From positions 3,720,001 through 3,784,000 of the forward strand of contig NZ_JADBEF010000001.1 of NCBI RefSeq assembly GCF_014873535.1: a stretch of 64,000 nt of DNA, in the 5' to 3' direction. This document shows, one piece after another, positions 1 to 8,356 of the stretch; the first letter of the stretch is position 1, and every line of letters begins with the position of its first letter. The notes beneath the pieces are model-generated. The model did no database searches. It was not told the origin of the DNA and saw nothing but the letters and a program-made list of their open reading frames with translations. The translations under genes and the position numbers were made by a program. This stretch comes from Nonomuraea africana (GTDB lineage: Bacteria > Actinomycetota > Actinomycetes > Streptosporangiales > Streptosporangiaceae).

Positions 1-36
1 AGTAGCCCCACCCACCGCGCCATCTCGCAAACCACC

Positions 37-101
37 GGGGCCACCCCGGAAAGCGCTGGGGCCGCCTCGGGAAAGCGCCAGGGTCGCCTCGGAAAAGGGT
101 C
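37..101. repeat. Three imperfect 21-23 bp tandem repeats upstream of the EamA gene
   Basis: Three head-to-tail copies of a unit reading roughly GGGGCCNCCYCGGRAAGCGC lie at about 37-57, 58-80 and 81-101. The rest of 1-155 shows nothing else I recognise, except the ribosome binding site just before 156. The function is unknown. Confidence 0.5.
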
Positions 102-155
102 GGTGGCGCGGAGTAAGCTCGACACCTTCTGTACCTGATCCTCCCGAGGAGTCCC

Positions 156-1067
156 GTGACCGCCTTCGCCCTCGACGGGCCAGCAGATCGTCTCAAGGCA
201 GCCCTGCCCCGCTCGGGCAGCCTGCTGCGCAGCGCCGCCGACTCGGTCCCTCCGTCGGGTCTCGTGCTGCTGGCGATCTTCTCGGTGCAGCTGGGAGCGG
301 GGTTCGCCAAGGAGCTGTTCACGGCGCTGCCACCGTCGGCCGTCGTGTTCATGCGCATCGTGGCGGGCGCGCTGATCCTGGGCGCGGTGTCGCGGCCCAA
401 GCTGAGGGGCCTGTCGTGGCGCGACTGGGCCGTCGGGCTCGGCTTCGGCGTCATTCTCGCGCTGATGAACCTGTCCTTCTACGAGTCCCTGGCCAGGCTG
501 CCGATCGGCATCGCGGTCGCGATCGAGTTCCTCGGGCCGCTCGGGGTGGCGGTCGCGGCCTCGCGCCGCAAGCTCGACCTGCTGTGGGTGGGCCTGGCGG
601 GCGCGGGCATCGCGCTGATCGCGCCGTGGAGCGATTCGGCCACGGTGAGCTGGCTGGGCATCGGATTCGCGCTGGTGGCGGGGGCCTGCTGGGCCGGTTA
701 CATCCTGCTGTCGGCCGCCGCCGGGCAGCGCTTCCCCGGCACGACGGGGCTGTCGTTCGCGATGATGGTGTCGGTCGTGGTGATCGCGCCCGTGGGCATC
801 ACCACCGGCGGCGCCGACCTGCTGCAGCCGTCGGTGATCCTGATCGGGCTCGGCGTGGGGCTGCTGTCGTCGGTCATCCCCTACTCGCTCGAACTGCAGG
901 CGCTGCGACGGATGCCCAAGCACGTCTTCGGCATCCTGATGAGCCTGGAGCCGGCGGTGGCGGCGATGATCGGGCTGGTGCTGCTGGGCGAGTTCCTCCA
1001 GGTCCAGCAGTGGGCGGCCATCATCTGCATCGTCGCGGCCAGCCTGGGCGCGACGCGCTCCCGCTAG
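156..1067 (+). CDS. EamA/DMT-family transporter
   Basis: A 303-residue integral membrane protein of the drug/metabolite transporter superfamily (EamA, RhaT/YdcZ-like), probably a metabolite exporter. It has about ten hydrophobic helices in two repeated halves, typical of EamA proteins in fold and length. The first roughly 30 residues are a polar cytoplasmic leader. The GTG start is preceded by GAGGAG at 4 bases. The gene converges on the GntR gene with only three bases between the stop codons. A link to the catabolic locus next door is possible but unsupported, because it is transcribed the opposite way. The substrate cannot be predicted. Confidence 0.85.
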   Translation: MTAFALDGPADRLKAALPRSGSLLRSAADSVPPSGLVLLAIFSVQLGAGFAKELFTALPPSAVVFMRIVAGALILGAVSRPKLRGLSWRDWAVGLGFGVILALMNLSFYESLARLPIGIAVAIEFLGPLGVAVAASRRKLDLLWVGLAGAGIALIAPWSDSATVSWLGIGFALVAGACWAGYILLSAAAGQRFPGTTGLSFAMMVSVVVIAPVGITTGGADLLQPSVILIGLGVGLLSSVIPYSLELQALRRMPKHVFGILMSLEPAVAAMIGLVLLGEFLQVQQWAAIICIVAASLGATRSR

Positions 1068-1070
1068 CCG

Positions 1071-1736
1071 CTACTCGGCCCAGATGTCGCGGACGTGGTG
1101 GATGTGCTCGCCCATGATGCGCTCGGCCGCGCTCCTGTCGCCCGCCTGGAGCGCGTCGAGCAGGTCCAGGTGCTCGCGTGCCGAGTCGGTCAGCGTGCCG
1201 CGCTCCGACAGCTGCGACAGGCCGTAGAGGCGCGCCCTGTTGCGCAGGTCGCGCACCACCTCCACCAGGTGGGCGTTGCCCGACAGCGACAGCAGCTCGA
1301 CGTGGAAGCGCAGGTCGGCGTCCACGTACGCGAGCAGGTCGGCCCGTTCGGCGGCGTCGACGATCTCCTGGGCGACGGGCCGCAGGCGCTCGAACTCCTC
1401 GGCCCGTGAGGCGTCGGCGAGCCTGGCGATGGTCGGCACCTCGATCAGCTGGCGGATCTCGGTCAGCTCGTCGAGGTCGCGGTCGGACAGCTCGGTGACC
1501 CTGAACCCCTTGTTGCGCACCGCCTCGACCAGGCCCTCCTTGGCCAGGTCGAGCATGGCCTCGCGGACCGGGGTGGCCGAGACGCCGAACTGGGCGGCCA
1601 GGACCGGCGCCGAGTAGACCACGCCGGGCCGCATCTCGCCCGTGATGAGCGCGGCGCGCAGCGCGTGTGCGACCTGCTCGCGCAGGCTCTGCCGCTCGCC
1701 CACGACCGGAAGGTCGAGCCGATCGTCCGCAGCCAT
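1071..1736 (-). CDS. GntR-family (FCD domain) transcriptional regulator
   Basis: A 221-residue regulator of the FadR/FCD subfamily. The N-terminal winged helix-turn-helix (about residues 15-80) has the GntR signature around VSATPVREAM. The C-terminal all-helical FCD domain (about 90-215) has the Asp/His metal- or ligand-binding pattern (DADLRFH, GNAH, REHLD, HIHH). It is the last gene of the leftward unit beginning at livK, 10 bases after the OCD-family gene, so it is the natural regulator of the hydroxyproline locus. Candidate operators are the TGTGACAT-containing palindromes at 8357-8374 and 13143-13155. A GGGAAG ribosome site precedes the ATG. The effector is not predictable but is likely a pathway intermediate. 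Confidence 0.88.
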   Translation of the reverse strand: MAADDRLDLPVVGERQSLREQVAHALRAALITGEMRPGVVYSAPVLAAQFGVSATPVREAMLDLAKEGLVEAVRNKGFRVTELSDRDLDELTEIRQLIEVPTIARLADASRAEEFERLRPVAQEIVDAAERADLLAYVDADLRFHVELLSLSGNAHLVEVVRDLRNRARLYGLSQLSERGTLTDSAREHLDLLDALQAGDRSAAERIMGEHIHHVRDIWAE

Positions 1737-1746
1737 CCCGGCTTCC

Positions 1747-2730
1747 CTACTTTCGTCTGTCTACGGTGCCGGGCCCGCTCACGGGGCCCGCCTGTCGGGT
1801 CCACGCCTCGTAGGCGGCCGCCGCCACCACGAGGTCCTCCCACGCCATGCCGACGCTCTTGAAGACCCGCGGTCCCCTGCCGAGGGTGACGCGGCCGGCG
1901 ACCAGGTCGGCCAGGTTGCCGGCGAGATGACCACTCGTGATCGTACCGCCGCGCAAGGGGATGACCACATCTCCTGCCTCGGACAATGCCGCCCCGCGGG
2001 CCTCCACGACGACGGTGGCGCGGGCGACGAGATCATCATCGATCTCCCTGGCGTCGGGCTCGTGCGATCCGACGGCGACGACGGTGGCGCTGTCGCGGGT
2101 GAGCTTACCGGGGAAGAGGGGGGTTCTGGAGGTCGTACAGCAGGCGATCAGCTCCGCTTCCCCGACCGCCGCCGCGATCAGCGCGGGCTCGGGGAACAGC
2201 GCCTCGGCGGACAGGCCCAGTTCGCGGCAGCGTCCCGCGAAGGCGGCGGTCCTGCCGGGATCGCGGCCGGCCACGGTGACGTGCTCCAGCGGGCGCACCT
2301 CGCGCAGGGCCAGCACGTGCCCCCACGCCTGCGGCCCCGTGCCGAACACCAGCAGCCGTGCGGCATCGGGCGGCGCGAGATGCTTGACGGCCAGGGCGGA
2401 GAGCGCGGGGGTGCGCAGCGCGGTGAGCGCCAGCCCGTCCATGGCGGCGAGCGGGGCCAGGGTATCGCCGTCGAACAGCAGGTAGACGCCCTGGATCCGG
2501 GGCAGCCCGCGGGCCGGGTTGCCGGGGGCGACGCTGACCACCTTGACCCCCGCGTACCGTCCGGCCGCGGCGGGCATGATCAGGAACTCCCCCTGCCCTG
2601 CGGGCGCGGCCGTGCGCGCGGGCACCCGCTCGGGGTCGAAGCCCGAGGCGAGCGTCTCCTCCAGGACGGCGACGGCACGCGCGAGCGGCACCAGCCCTTC
2701 CAGGCCCTCGACGTACGGCAGGCCGCTCAT
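1747..2730 (-). CDS. Ornithine cyclodeaminase/mu-crystallin family protein, likely a pyrroline-2-carboxylate reductase
   Basis: A 327-residue Rossmann-fold protein of the OCD/mu-crystallin family. The nucleotide-binding loop is in the FGTGPQAW segment near the middle, followed by VAGRDPGR. Members of this family next to proline-racemase-like enzymes usually reduce delta-1-pyrroline-2-carboxylate to L-proline with NAD(P)H, the second step of trans-3-hydroxyproline breakdown. That role fits here, but true ornithine cyclodeaminase or another imine reductase cannot be excluded from sequence. It sits between the proline-racemase paralogue (88-base gap) and the GntR gene (10-base gap). The start is the ATG at 2730 behind a GGATGG site. 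Confidence 0.78.
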   Translation of the reverse strand: MSGLPYVEGLEGLVPLARAVAVLEETLASGFDPERVPARTAAPAGQGEFLIMPAAAGRYAGVKVVSVAPGNPARGLPRIQGVYLLFDGDTLAPLAAMDGLALTALRTPALSALAVKHLAPPDAARLLVFGTGPQAWGHVLALREVRPLEHVTVAGRDPGRTAAFAGRCRELGLSAEALFPEPALIAAAVGEAELIACCTTSRTPLFPGKLTRDSATVVAVGSHEPDAREIDDDLVARATVVVEARGAALSEAGDVVIPLRGGTITSGHLAGNLADLVAGRVTLGRGPRVFKSVGMAWEDLVVAAAAYEAWTRQAGPVSGPGTVDRRK

Positions 2731-2818
2731 GACGCCATCCGCGCCGTGGTCGAGAGGTGGGGGCCGATCGGGACCGGAGGCGCGGATCCGGCCCCGACCG
2801 ACATGCGTGCGAGGCGGC

Positions 2819-3781
2819 TCATCGCAGCGTGAACCCCGTCCCGATCGGATCGCGTGGGTCGAGTTCGAAGCTGTGGCGCCCCGTACGGTAGGCCATGCCC
2901 TCGATCTCGGGAATCACGCCTTCCGGCGTGGTTTCGGCGACCCAGGCGCGAAACGACGAGCCCACGATGCTGTCGTGGGTGAGGGTGAAGCCCGCAGGCA
3001 GCTCCTCGGCCAGCAGCGCCAGCCGCGCCGCCGTCCCCGAGCCGCACGGCGACCTGTCCACCTCGCCGTCGGCGAAGACGGTCACGTTGCGCTGGTGCGC
3101 GGGGCCGAGCGCGTCGTAGAAGATCACTCCGTAGATCCCCGACAGCCGCTCGTCCGACGGGTGCCTGGCCACCGGATGGCCGGCGAGGCCGGCCTTGATC
3201 CGCCGCCCGTGCTCGATCAGCGCGGTCAGGTGCTCGGGCCGCACGGACAGGCCGAGGGCAGCGGCCGGCAGGGAGGCGTAGATGGCCCCGCCGTACGACA
3301 CGTCGACCTCGGTCCCGCCGGCGGGCACGGAGCGGGCGATCACGTAGGAGGGAACGTTCCTGAACGTGACCGAGACGATCTCGCCGCCCTTCATGAGCAC
3401 CTTGGCCGTCACCCTGCCGGAGGGCACGTCGATCACCACGTCCGTGACGCCGTCGGGGTCGGCCTCGACCAGCCCTTCGCGTACGGCGTGCACGCCGAGC
3501 GCGATCGTGCCGTGCCCGCAGGCGGTGGAGTAGCCGTCCTTGTGCCAGAACAGCACGCCCAGGTGCGCTCCGGGGTCGTCGGGCGGGACGAGGAAGCAGC
3601 CGTACATGTCGGCGTGCCCGCGCGGCTCGTGGCACAGCAGCCGCCGCACGCGGTCGATCTCCTCGCTGCCCGCGGCCGTGCTCCTGCGCTCCAGGACCGA
3701 GGCGCCCTCGATGCCGGGCGCCCCGCCGACCACGACCCTGAACGGCTCTCCGCCGGTGTGGTAGTCGATAGTCTGGATCAT
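2819..3781 (-). CDS. Proline racemase family protein (Cys/Cys type; racemase, epimerase or 3-hydroxyproline dehydratase)
   Basis: A 320-residue cytosolic enzyme of the proline racemase superfamily. Both catalytic cysteines of racemases/epimerases are visible: Cys88 in TACGHGTIA and Cys246 in DRSPCGSGT, with Asp242. Known trans-3-hydroxy-L-proline dehydratases often replace one cysteine (for example Cys/Thr in the human enzyme). Residues therefore favour a racemase or epimerase, while the adjacent reductase gene suggests the dehydratase pathway. This conflict is real, and I leave the activity open. Its ATG overlaps the livF stop as ATGA, so it is translationally coupled to the transporter. It is a paralogue of the 4-hydroxyproline epimerase at 8521-9522. 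Confidence 0.85.
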   Translation of the reverse strand: MIQTIDYHTGGEPFRVVVGGAPGIEGASVLERRSTAAGSEEIDRVRRLLCHEPRGHADMYGCFLVPPDDPGAHLGVLFWHKDGYSTACGHGTIALGVHAVREGLVEADPDGVTDVVIDVPSGRVTAKVLMKGGEIVSVTFRNVPSYVIARSVPAGGTEVDVSYGGAIYASLPAAALGLSVRPEHLTALIEHGRRIKAGLAGHPVARHPSDERLSGIYGVIFYDALGPAHQRNVTVFADGEVDRSPCGSGTAARLALLAEELPAGFTLTHDSIVGSSFRAWVAETTPEGVIPEIEGMAYRTGRHSFELDPRDPIGTGFTLR

Positions 3782-4485
3782 GCCCCTCCCAGATAGGCCT
3801 CGACCACGCGAGGATCGGAGCGCAGCTCGTCGCCCGATCCCGACAGGGTGCCGACACCGTTCTCCAGCACGTACCCCCGGTGGGCGATCTTCAGCGCGGC
3901 CGAGGCGTTCTGCTCGACCAGCAGCACCGCGGTGCCCGAGGCGTTGATGTCCGCGATGAGCTCCATGACCTGGGCGACGACGAGCGGCGCCAGGCCCATG
4001 GAGGGCTCGTCGAGCAGCAGCAGGCGGGGGCCGGTGACCATCGCGCGGCCGATGGCGAGCATCTGCTGCTCGCCGCCGGACAGCGTGCCACCCTGCTGGG
4101 CTCGGCGCTCGGCCAGGCGGGGCAGCAGGCCGTACACGTGGTCGATGCGGCGCCTGATCTCCGCCTGGTCGCGCACGAGGTAGCCGCCGAGCAGCAGGTT
4201 GTCGTGCACGGTCAGGGTGCTGAAGATCCTGCGTCCCTCCGGGGCGTGCACGAGACCGCGCCCGGTGATCTTGTGCGCGGCGCTGCCGGTGATGTCCTCG
4301 CCCTCGAAGACGACCGTGCCGCCGCTGGGCCGGACCAGGCCGGAGACCGCCGACAGCGTGGTCGTCTTGCCCGCGCCGTTGTTGCCGAGCAGGGCGACGA
4401 TCTCGCCCTTGCCGACGGTCAGCGACAGGCCGCGCAGCGCGTGCACGCCGTCGTAGTGGACGTCGAGGCCGCTGATCTCAAGCAT
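3778..4485 (-). CDS. livF: Branched-chain-amino-acid-type ABC transporter, ATPase LivF
   Basis: A 235-residue ABC ATPase of the LivF subfamily. It has Walker A (LLGNNGAGKTT), the signature LSGGEQQMLAIGRAM, Walker B (LLLLDEPSMGLAP) and the H-loop region. With LivG it energises uptake of an amino acid across the cytoplasmic membrane. It overlaps livG by 8 bases upstream and the proline-racemase gene by 4 bases downstream. From the enzymes in the same unit I infer hydroxyproline, proline or a betaine-like derivative as substrate rather than leucine, but the ATPase itself does not show specificity. Confidence 0.93.
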   Translation of the reverse strand: MLEISGLDVHYDGVHALRGLSLTVGKGEIVALLGNNGAGKTTTLSAVSGLVRPSGGTVVFEGEDITGSAAHKITGRGLVHAPEGRRIFSTLTVHDNLLLGGYLVRDQAEIRRRIDHVYGLLPRLAERRAQQGGTLSGGEQQMLAIGRAMVTGPRLLLLDEPSMGLAPLVVAQVMELIADINASGTAVLLVEQNASAALKIAHRGYVLENGVGTLSGSGDELRSDPRVVEAYLGGA

Positions 4486-5245
4486 GGGCGTCGCTCCCCA
4501 GGTAGGCCTCGATGACGGCGGGGTCGCGGCGCACCTCTTCCGGGCGGCCTTCGGCGATCTCCTTGCCGAAGTTGAGCACCACGATGCGTTCGGAGACCTG
4601 CATCACCAGCCCCATGTCGTGTTCGATCAGCACGATCGCGATACCAAGGTCGCGGATCCGCCTGATCAGGTCGAGCATCTCCGCCTTCTCCGCGTGGTTC
4701 AGCCCAGCCGCGGGCTCGTCCAGCAGCAGCAGGCGGGGGTTGCGGGCCAGGGCGCGGGCGATCTCGACCCGCCGCTGCTCGCCGTACGGCAGGTTGCGGG
4801 CGGCGGAGTAGCGGTCGCCGCGCAGGCCCACGAAGTCGAGCCAGTGGTGGGCCTGGTCCGTGCACTCGCGCTCGGACCTGCGGTAGCGCGGGGTGTGCAG
4901 CAGCGCGTCGAAGACGCTCTGCTTCAGCCACAGGTGGCTGCCGGCGCGGACGTTGTCGAGCACCGACAGCTCGCCGAACAGCCGCAGGTTCTGGAAGGTA
5001 CGGCTGACGCCGAGCCCCGCGACGGCGGAGGGGCGCAGCCCGGTCAGGGAGCGCCCGTCGAAGGTCATCGTCCCGGCGGTGGGCCGGTAGAAGCCGGTCA
5101 CGCAGTTGAAGGCGGAGGTCTTGCCCGCGCCGTTGGGGCCGATGACCGAGACGATCTCGGCCTCGTTCACCGAGAAGCTGAGCCCGTCGATGGCCAGCAG
5201 GCCGCCGAAAGCCAGGCGCAGCTCCGTCACCTCGAGGAGCGTCAC
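4478..5245 (-). CDS. livG: Branched-chain-amino-acid-type ABC transporter, ATPase LivG
   Basis: A 255-residue ABC ATPase of the LivG subfamily. It has Walker A (IGPNGAGKTSAFN), signature YGEQRRVEIARAL, Walker B (LLLLDEPAAGLNH) and the LivG-type C-terminal tail. I start it at the GTG at 5245, which overlaps the livM stop as GTGA and has AAGGAGG eight bases upstream. The longer frame extends into livM and lacks a better site. It forms the ATPase pair with the next gene, and the whole liv set is contiguous and co-oriented. Confidence 0.93.
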   Translation of the reverse strand: MTLLEVTELRLAFGGLLAIDGLSFSVNEAEIVSVIGPNGAGKTSAFNCVTGFYRPTAGTMTFDGRSLTGLRPSAVAGLGVSRTFQNLRLFGELSVLDNVRAGSHLWLKQSVFDALLHTPRYRRSERECTDQAHHWLDFVGLRGDRYSAARNLPYGEQRRVEIARALARNPRLLLLDEPAAGLNHAEKAEMLDLIRRIRDLGIAIVLIEHDMGLVMQVSERIVVLNFGKEIAEGRPEEVRRDPAVIEAYLGSDAHA

Positions 5246-6237
5246 TTGAGGGCCTCCTTCGAGCGGGCGGGCCACAGGCCCTGCGGCCGCAGCAGCATCA
5301 CGACGATGAGCAGCACGCCGAAGACGAAGTACCGGTAGTCGGCCGCCTCGCGCAGCAGCTCGGGCAGCAGGCTGATGACGATCGCGCCGAGCACGACGCC
5401 GGGCACCGAGCCCATGCCGCCCAGCACGACGGCCATGAGCACGGTCGCGGAGTACAGGAAGGTGAAGCTGTTGGGCGAGATCGCCGACAGCTGGCCCGCG
5501 AACAGCACGCCCGCCAGACCGCCCCAGACCGCGCCCGCGATGTAGGCGGCCAGCTTGACCTTGTAGGTGTGCACGCCGGTCGCCTCGGCGGCGTCCTCGT
5601 CCTCGCGCACGAACCGCATCGCCCGGCCGAGCCGCGACCGGCCCAGGCGGGAGGCGCCGAGGACGGCGATCGCGACGACCCCCACGGTGACGTAGTAGAA
5701 GCCCGCCTTGCTGTCGATCAGGCTCGGGATGCCGTAGATGCCGGAGGGGCCGCCCGTGACGGGCAGGTTGTTGGCGGTGATACGGATGATCTCGCCGAAG
5801 CCGAGCGTGACGATCGCCAGGTAGTCGCTGCGCAGCCGCAGCGTCGGCGCGCCGATGACGATGCCGGCGATGACCGTGACCACGATGACGGCGGGCACGG
5901 TGGCGACCAGCGGCAGGTCGAGGCGCGTGGCGAGGACGCCGCTGGTGTAGGCGCCGACCGCGAAGAAGGCCGCGTAGCCGAGGTCGAGCAGGCCGGTGTA
6001 GCCCACCACGATGTTCAGGCCCGAGGCCAGCATCACGAAGATCGCGGCGGTGGTCATGATGGACAGCGCGTAGTCGCTCGCGTTGACGAACGGCGCGAGC
6101 AGCGCGATCAGCAGACCCGCCAGGCCGGCCCAGCGGTTGTCGAACAGCTTGGACAGCCGGGTCCTGGGGGCCTTGGCGCCGAGCTTGCGAGGAGCTTCGG
6201 GGGCGTCAGGAGCTTCGGGAGCTTTGGTCTCGTTCAC
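5242..6237 (-). CDS. livM: Branched-chain-amino-acid-type ABC transporter, permease LivM
   Basis: A 331-residue permease with about nine to ten hydrophobic helices and the LivM signature region. The cytoplasmic loop EDEDAAEATGVHTYKVKL couples to the ATPases. The N-terminus carries a hydrophilic Ala/Pro/Glu-rich stretch of roughly 35 residues before the first helix, longer than in many LivM proteins. The GTG start at 6237 overlaps the livH stop as GTGA. It pairs with LivH to form the membrane channel. Confidence 0.92.
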   Translation of the reverse strand: MNETKAPEAPDAPEAPRKLGAKAPRTRLSKLFDNRWAGLAGLLIALLAPFVNASDYALSIMTTAAIFVMLASGLNIVVGYTGLLDLGYAAFFAVGAYTSGVLATRLDLPLVATVPAVIVVTVIAGIVIGAPTLRLRSDYLAIVTLGFGEIIRITANNLPVTGGPSGIYGIPSLIDSKAGFYYVTVGVVAIAVLGASRLGRSRLGRAMRFVREDEDAAEATGVHTYKVKLAAYIAGAVWGGLAGVLFAGQLSAISPNSFTFLYSATVLMAVVLGGMGSVPGVVLGAIVISLLPELLREAADYRYFVFGVLLIVVMLLRPQGLWPARSKEALK

Positions 6238-7127
6238 ACCCGCTCCGTCACGCGTTCGCCCAGCAAGCCGGTCGGCCGCACGGTCAGGAACAGGATCAGC
6301 ACCCCGAAGGCGAACACGTCGCGCCATTCGCCGCCGAGCCAGTAGGTGCCGAAGGACTCCAGGAGCCCCAGCACCAGACCGCCGAGCATGGTGCCCGGGA
6401 TGTTGCCGATGCCGCCGATGACCGCCGCGGTGAACGCCTTCAGCCCGATGAGGAAGCCCATCAGGAAGTCGATCTTCCCGTAGTAGGCGCCCGCCATCAC
6501 CCCGGCCGCGCCCGCGAGCGCCGAGCCGAGGAAGAAGGTCCTGGAGATCACCGCGTTGACGTCGATGCCCATGAGCGCGCTGGTGCGCGGGTCGAGCGCG
6601 ATCGCCCGCATGGCCCTGCCCTCGCGGGACCTGGTGACCAGGAGGTGGAGCCCGACCATGAGCACGACGGCCACGCCGATGAGGACGAGCTGCTGCAGGG
6701 TGAGCCTGGCGCCGAGCACCTCGATGGAGGTGCCGCTGAGCCGTACGGGGTAGACCCGCGGGTCGGGGCCGGCGCCGGCGCGCATGCCGTACTCGAGGGC
6801 GAAGGAGGCCCCGACCGCCGTGATGAGCAGCGACAGGCGGGGCGCGCCGCGCAGCGGGCGGTAGGCCACCCGCTCGAGCACCACGCCCGCGAGGCCGGTG
6901 CTGACCATGGTCAGCAGCAGCACGCCCAGCAGCACGGGCAGCGTCATCGCCGCGGGCACCCCGCCCAGCGCGGACAGCACGGCGAAGCCGGTGAACGCGC
7001 CGAGCATGTACAGGTCGCCGTGGGCGAAGTTGAGCAGCTTGATGATGCCGTAGACCATGCTGTAGCCGAGTGCCACGAGGGCGTAGAACGACCCCACGAA
7101 CAGGCCGTTCCAGACGAGCTGTGTCAT
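6234..7127 (-). CDS. livH: Branched-chain-amino-acid-type ABC transporter, permease LivH
   Basis: A 297-residue permease of the LivH family with about eight membrane helices. It has the N-terminal GLFVGSFYALVALGYSMVYG segment and an EGRAMRAIA coupling loop. Its ATG lies inside the stem of a perfect 11-bp hairpin (7123-7153), and AAGGA of its ribosome site lies in the loop. The ATG also overlaps the TGA of the 24-codon mini-ORF at 7124-7198. It is probably co-transcribed with livK, with translation tied to this unusual leader. Confidence 0.93.
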   Translation of the reverse strand: MTQLVWNGLFVGSFYALVALGYSMVYGIIKLLNFAHGDLYMLGAFTGFAVLSALGGVPAAMTLPVLLGVLLLTMVSTGLAGVVLERVAYRPLRGAPRLSLLITAVGASFALEYGMRAGAGPDPRVYPVRLSGTSIEVLGARLTLQQLVLIGVAVVLMVGLHLLVTRSREGRAMRAIALDPRTSALMGIDVNAVISRTFFLGSALAGAAGVMAGAYYGKIDFLMGFLIGLKAFTAAVIGGIGNIPGTMLGGLVLGLLESFGTYWLGGEWRDVFAFGVLILFLTVRPTGLLGERVTERV

Positions 7128-7198
7128 GAGGCCTCCTTCGTCGGCCTCATGACACGAAGCGTGCTGTGTTTCCTGGTTCCCTCGCTACGCTCGCTCAC
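7124..7198 (-). repeat. Copy 1 of a 77-bp intergenic element: coupled 24-codon mini-ORF plus SD-in-loop hairpin
   Basis: This fills the whole gap between livK and livH. It reads as a GTG-started 24-codon ORF (peptide MSERSEGTRKHS..., ending VMRPTKEAS). Its GTG overlaps the livK TGA by four bases, and its TGA overlaps the livH ATG by four bases. The last third is a perfect inverted repeat: GTCATGAGGCC, a 9-base loop with AAGGA, then GGCCTCATGAC (7123-7153). Copy 2, at 23887-23961, aligns without gaps over 77 bases. Whether the peptide matters, or only translation through the hairpin, is unknown. Confidence 0.7.
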
Positions 7199-8337
7199 GA
7201 CAGCGCGTCCTGCAGAGCGAACTTGTCGCCCTTCCACACCAGGATCTGGAAGCCGCCCGCGGACAGCGTGTGCTCGGGGGTGAACTTCAGCGGGCCCGAG
7301 AACATCGAGAAGCCGTTGATCCCCTCGAGAGCCGAGATGACCTTGGCTCCGTCGGTGGAGCCCGCCTTGGTGATCGCCTCGGCGGCCAGCCGGACGGCGT
7401 CGTAGGCCTGGTTCGAGTACGGGCCCGGGGCCGAGCCGAACTTCTTGGTGTAGGCGTCGATCCAGCCCTTGGCGTCGGGCAGCGTGTCGGGGATCGGGGT
7501 CATGGTGGCGAAGACGCCGTCGGCCTCGGCTCCGGCGATCTCGCCGAGCTTGGGAGAGACCGAGCCGTCCGCGACCATGATCGAACCCTTGTACCCGGCC
7601 TGGCGCAGCTGCCTGATGATCAGGCCGCCCTCCTGGAAGTAGCCGGTCCAGTAGACGAAGTCGGCCTTCTTGTCGAGGATGTTGGCGATGTTGGCGCTGT
7701 AGTCGCTCTCCTTGGGCGTGACGGCCTCGGTGATGACCGCCTTGTCGCCGAGCAGCGGCTGGGTGCGGACCGCGATGTCCTTGGAGTAGCTGGTGTTGTC
7801 GTGCATGAGCGCGACCTTGGTGGCGCCCTGCTTGGTGATCCACTTGGTGGCGGCCTCGGCCTGCTGGGTGCCGGTGCCGTTGATCAGGAAGACGTGCTTG
7901 AGCTTCTGGTCGACCAGCTCCTGGGAGTTGGCGGCCGGAATGATCATGGGTATGTTCGCCTTGCCGAACACCGGCAGCGTGGGCAGCGTGGCGCCCGAGC
8001 AGTAGCCGCCGATGGAGACGTCGACGCCCTCGGTGACCACCTTGTTGGCGGCGGCGACGGCCGTCTGGGCGTCGCAGGCGTCGTCGGCGGCCTTGAGCTC
8101 GAGCTGGCGGCCGAGGACGCCGCCCTTGGCGTTGATCTCGTCCACCGCGAGCTGCGCGGCGTTGGTCATGTACGGGCCGATGGCGGCCTCGCTGCCGGAC
8201 TGGGGGACCAGCATGCCGAGCTTGATGGGGGCCTTGTCGTCCTGCTGGGCGGCTCCACCGTCGCCGAGCAGACCCTGACCGCATCCCGCCAGCAGCATGG
8301 CGGCCGCCACCAGGGAGGCGACTTGCGTTGAGCGCAT
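7195..8337 (-). CDS. livK: Amino-acid ABC transporter substrate-binding lipoprotein (LivK type)
   Basis: A 380-residue periplasmic-binding-protein family 1 lipoprotein. Residues 1-25 are a lipoprotein signal peptide with lipobox LLAGC. The mature part has the two-lobed Peripla_BP_6 pattern (LVPQSGSEAAIGPYM near the start). It delivers the substrate to LivHM. I chose the ATG at 8337 because it gives the signal peptide directly and follows GAGGAGAG; the longer frame runs through the promoter region. It is the first gene of the leftward transporter unit, with a palindrome about 20 bases upstream of the ATG. The substrate is inferred from context to be hydroxyproline or a relative. Confidence 0.9.
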   Translation of the reverse strand: MRSTQVASLVAAAMLLAGCGQGLLGDGGAAQQDDKAPIKLGMLVPQSGSEAAIGPYMTNAAQLAVDEINAKGGVLGRQLELKAADDACDAQTAVAAANKVVTEGVDVSIGGYCSGATLPTLPVFGKANIPMIIPAANSQELVDQKLKHVFLINGTGTQQAEAATKWITKQGATKVALMHDNTSYSKDIAVRTQPLLGDKAVITEAVTPKESDYSANIANILDKKADFVYWTGYFQEGGLIIRQLRQAGYKGSIMVADGSVSPKLGEIAGAEADGVFATMTPIPDTLPDAKGWIDAYTKKFGSAPGPYSNQAYDAVRLAAEAITKAGSTDGAKVISALEGINGFSMFSGPLKFTPEHTLSAGGFQILVWKGDKFALQDALS

Positions 8338-8356
8338 GTGACTCTCCTCACGTGAG

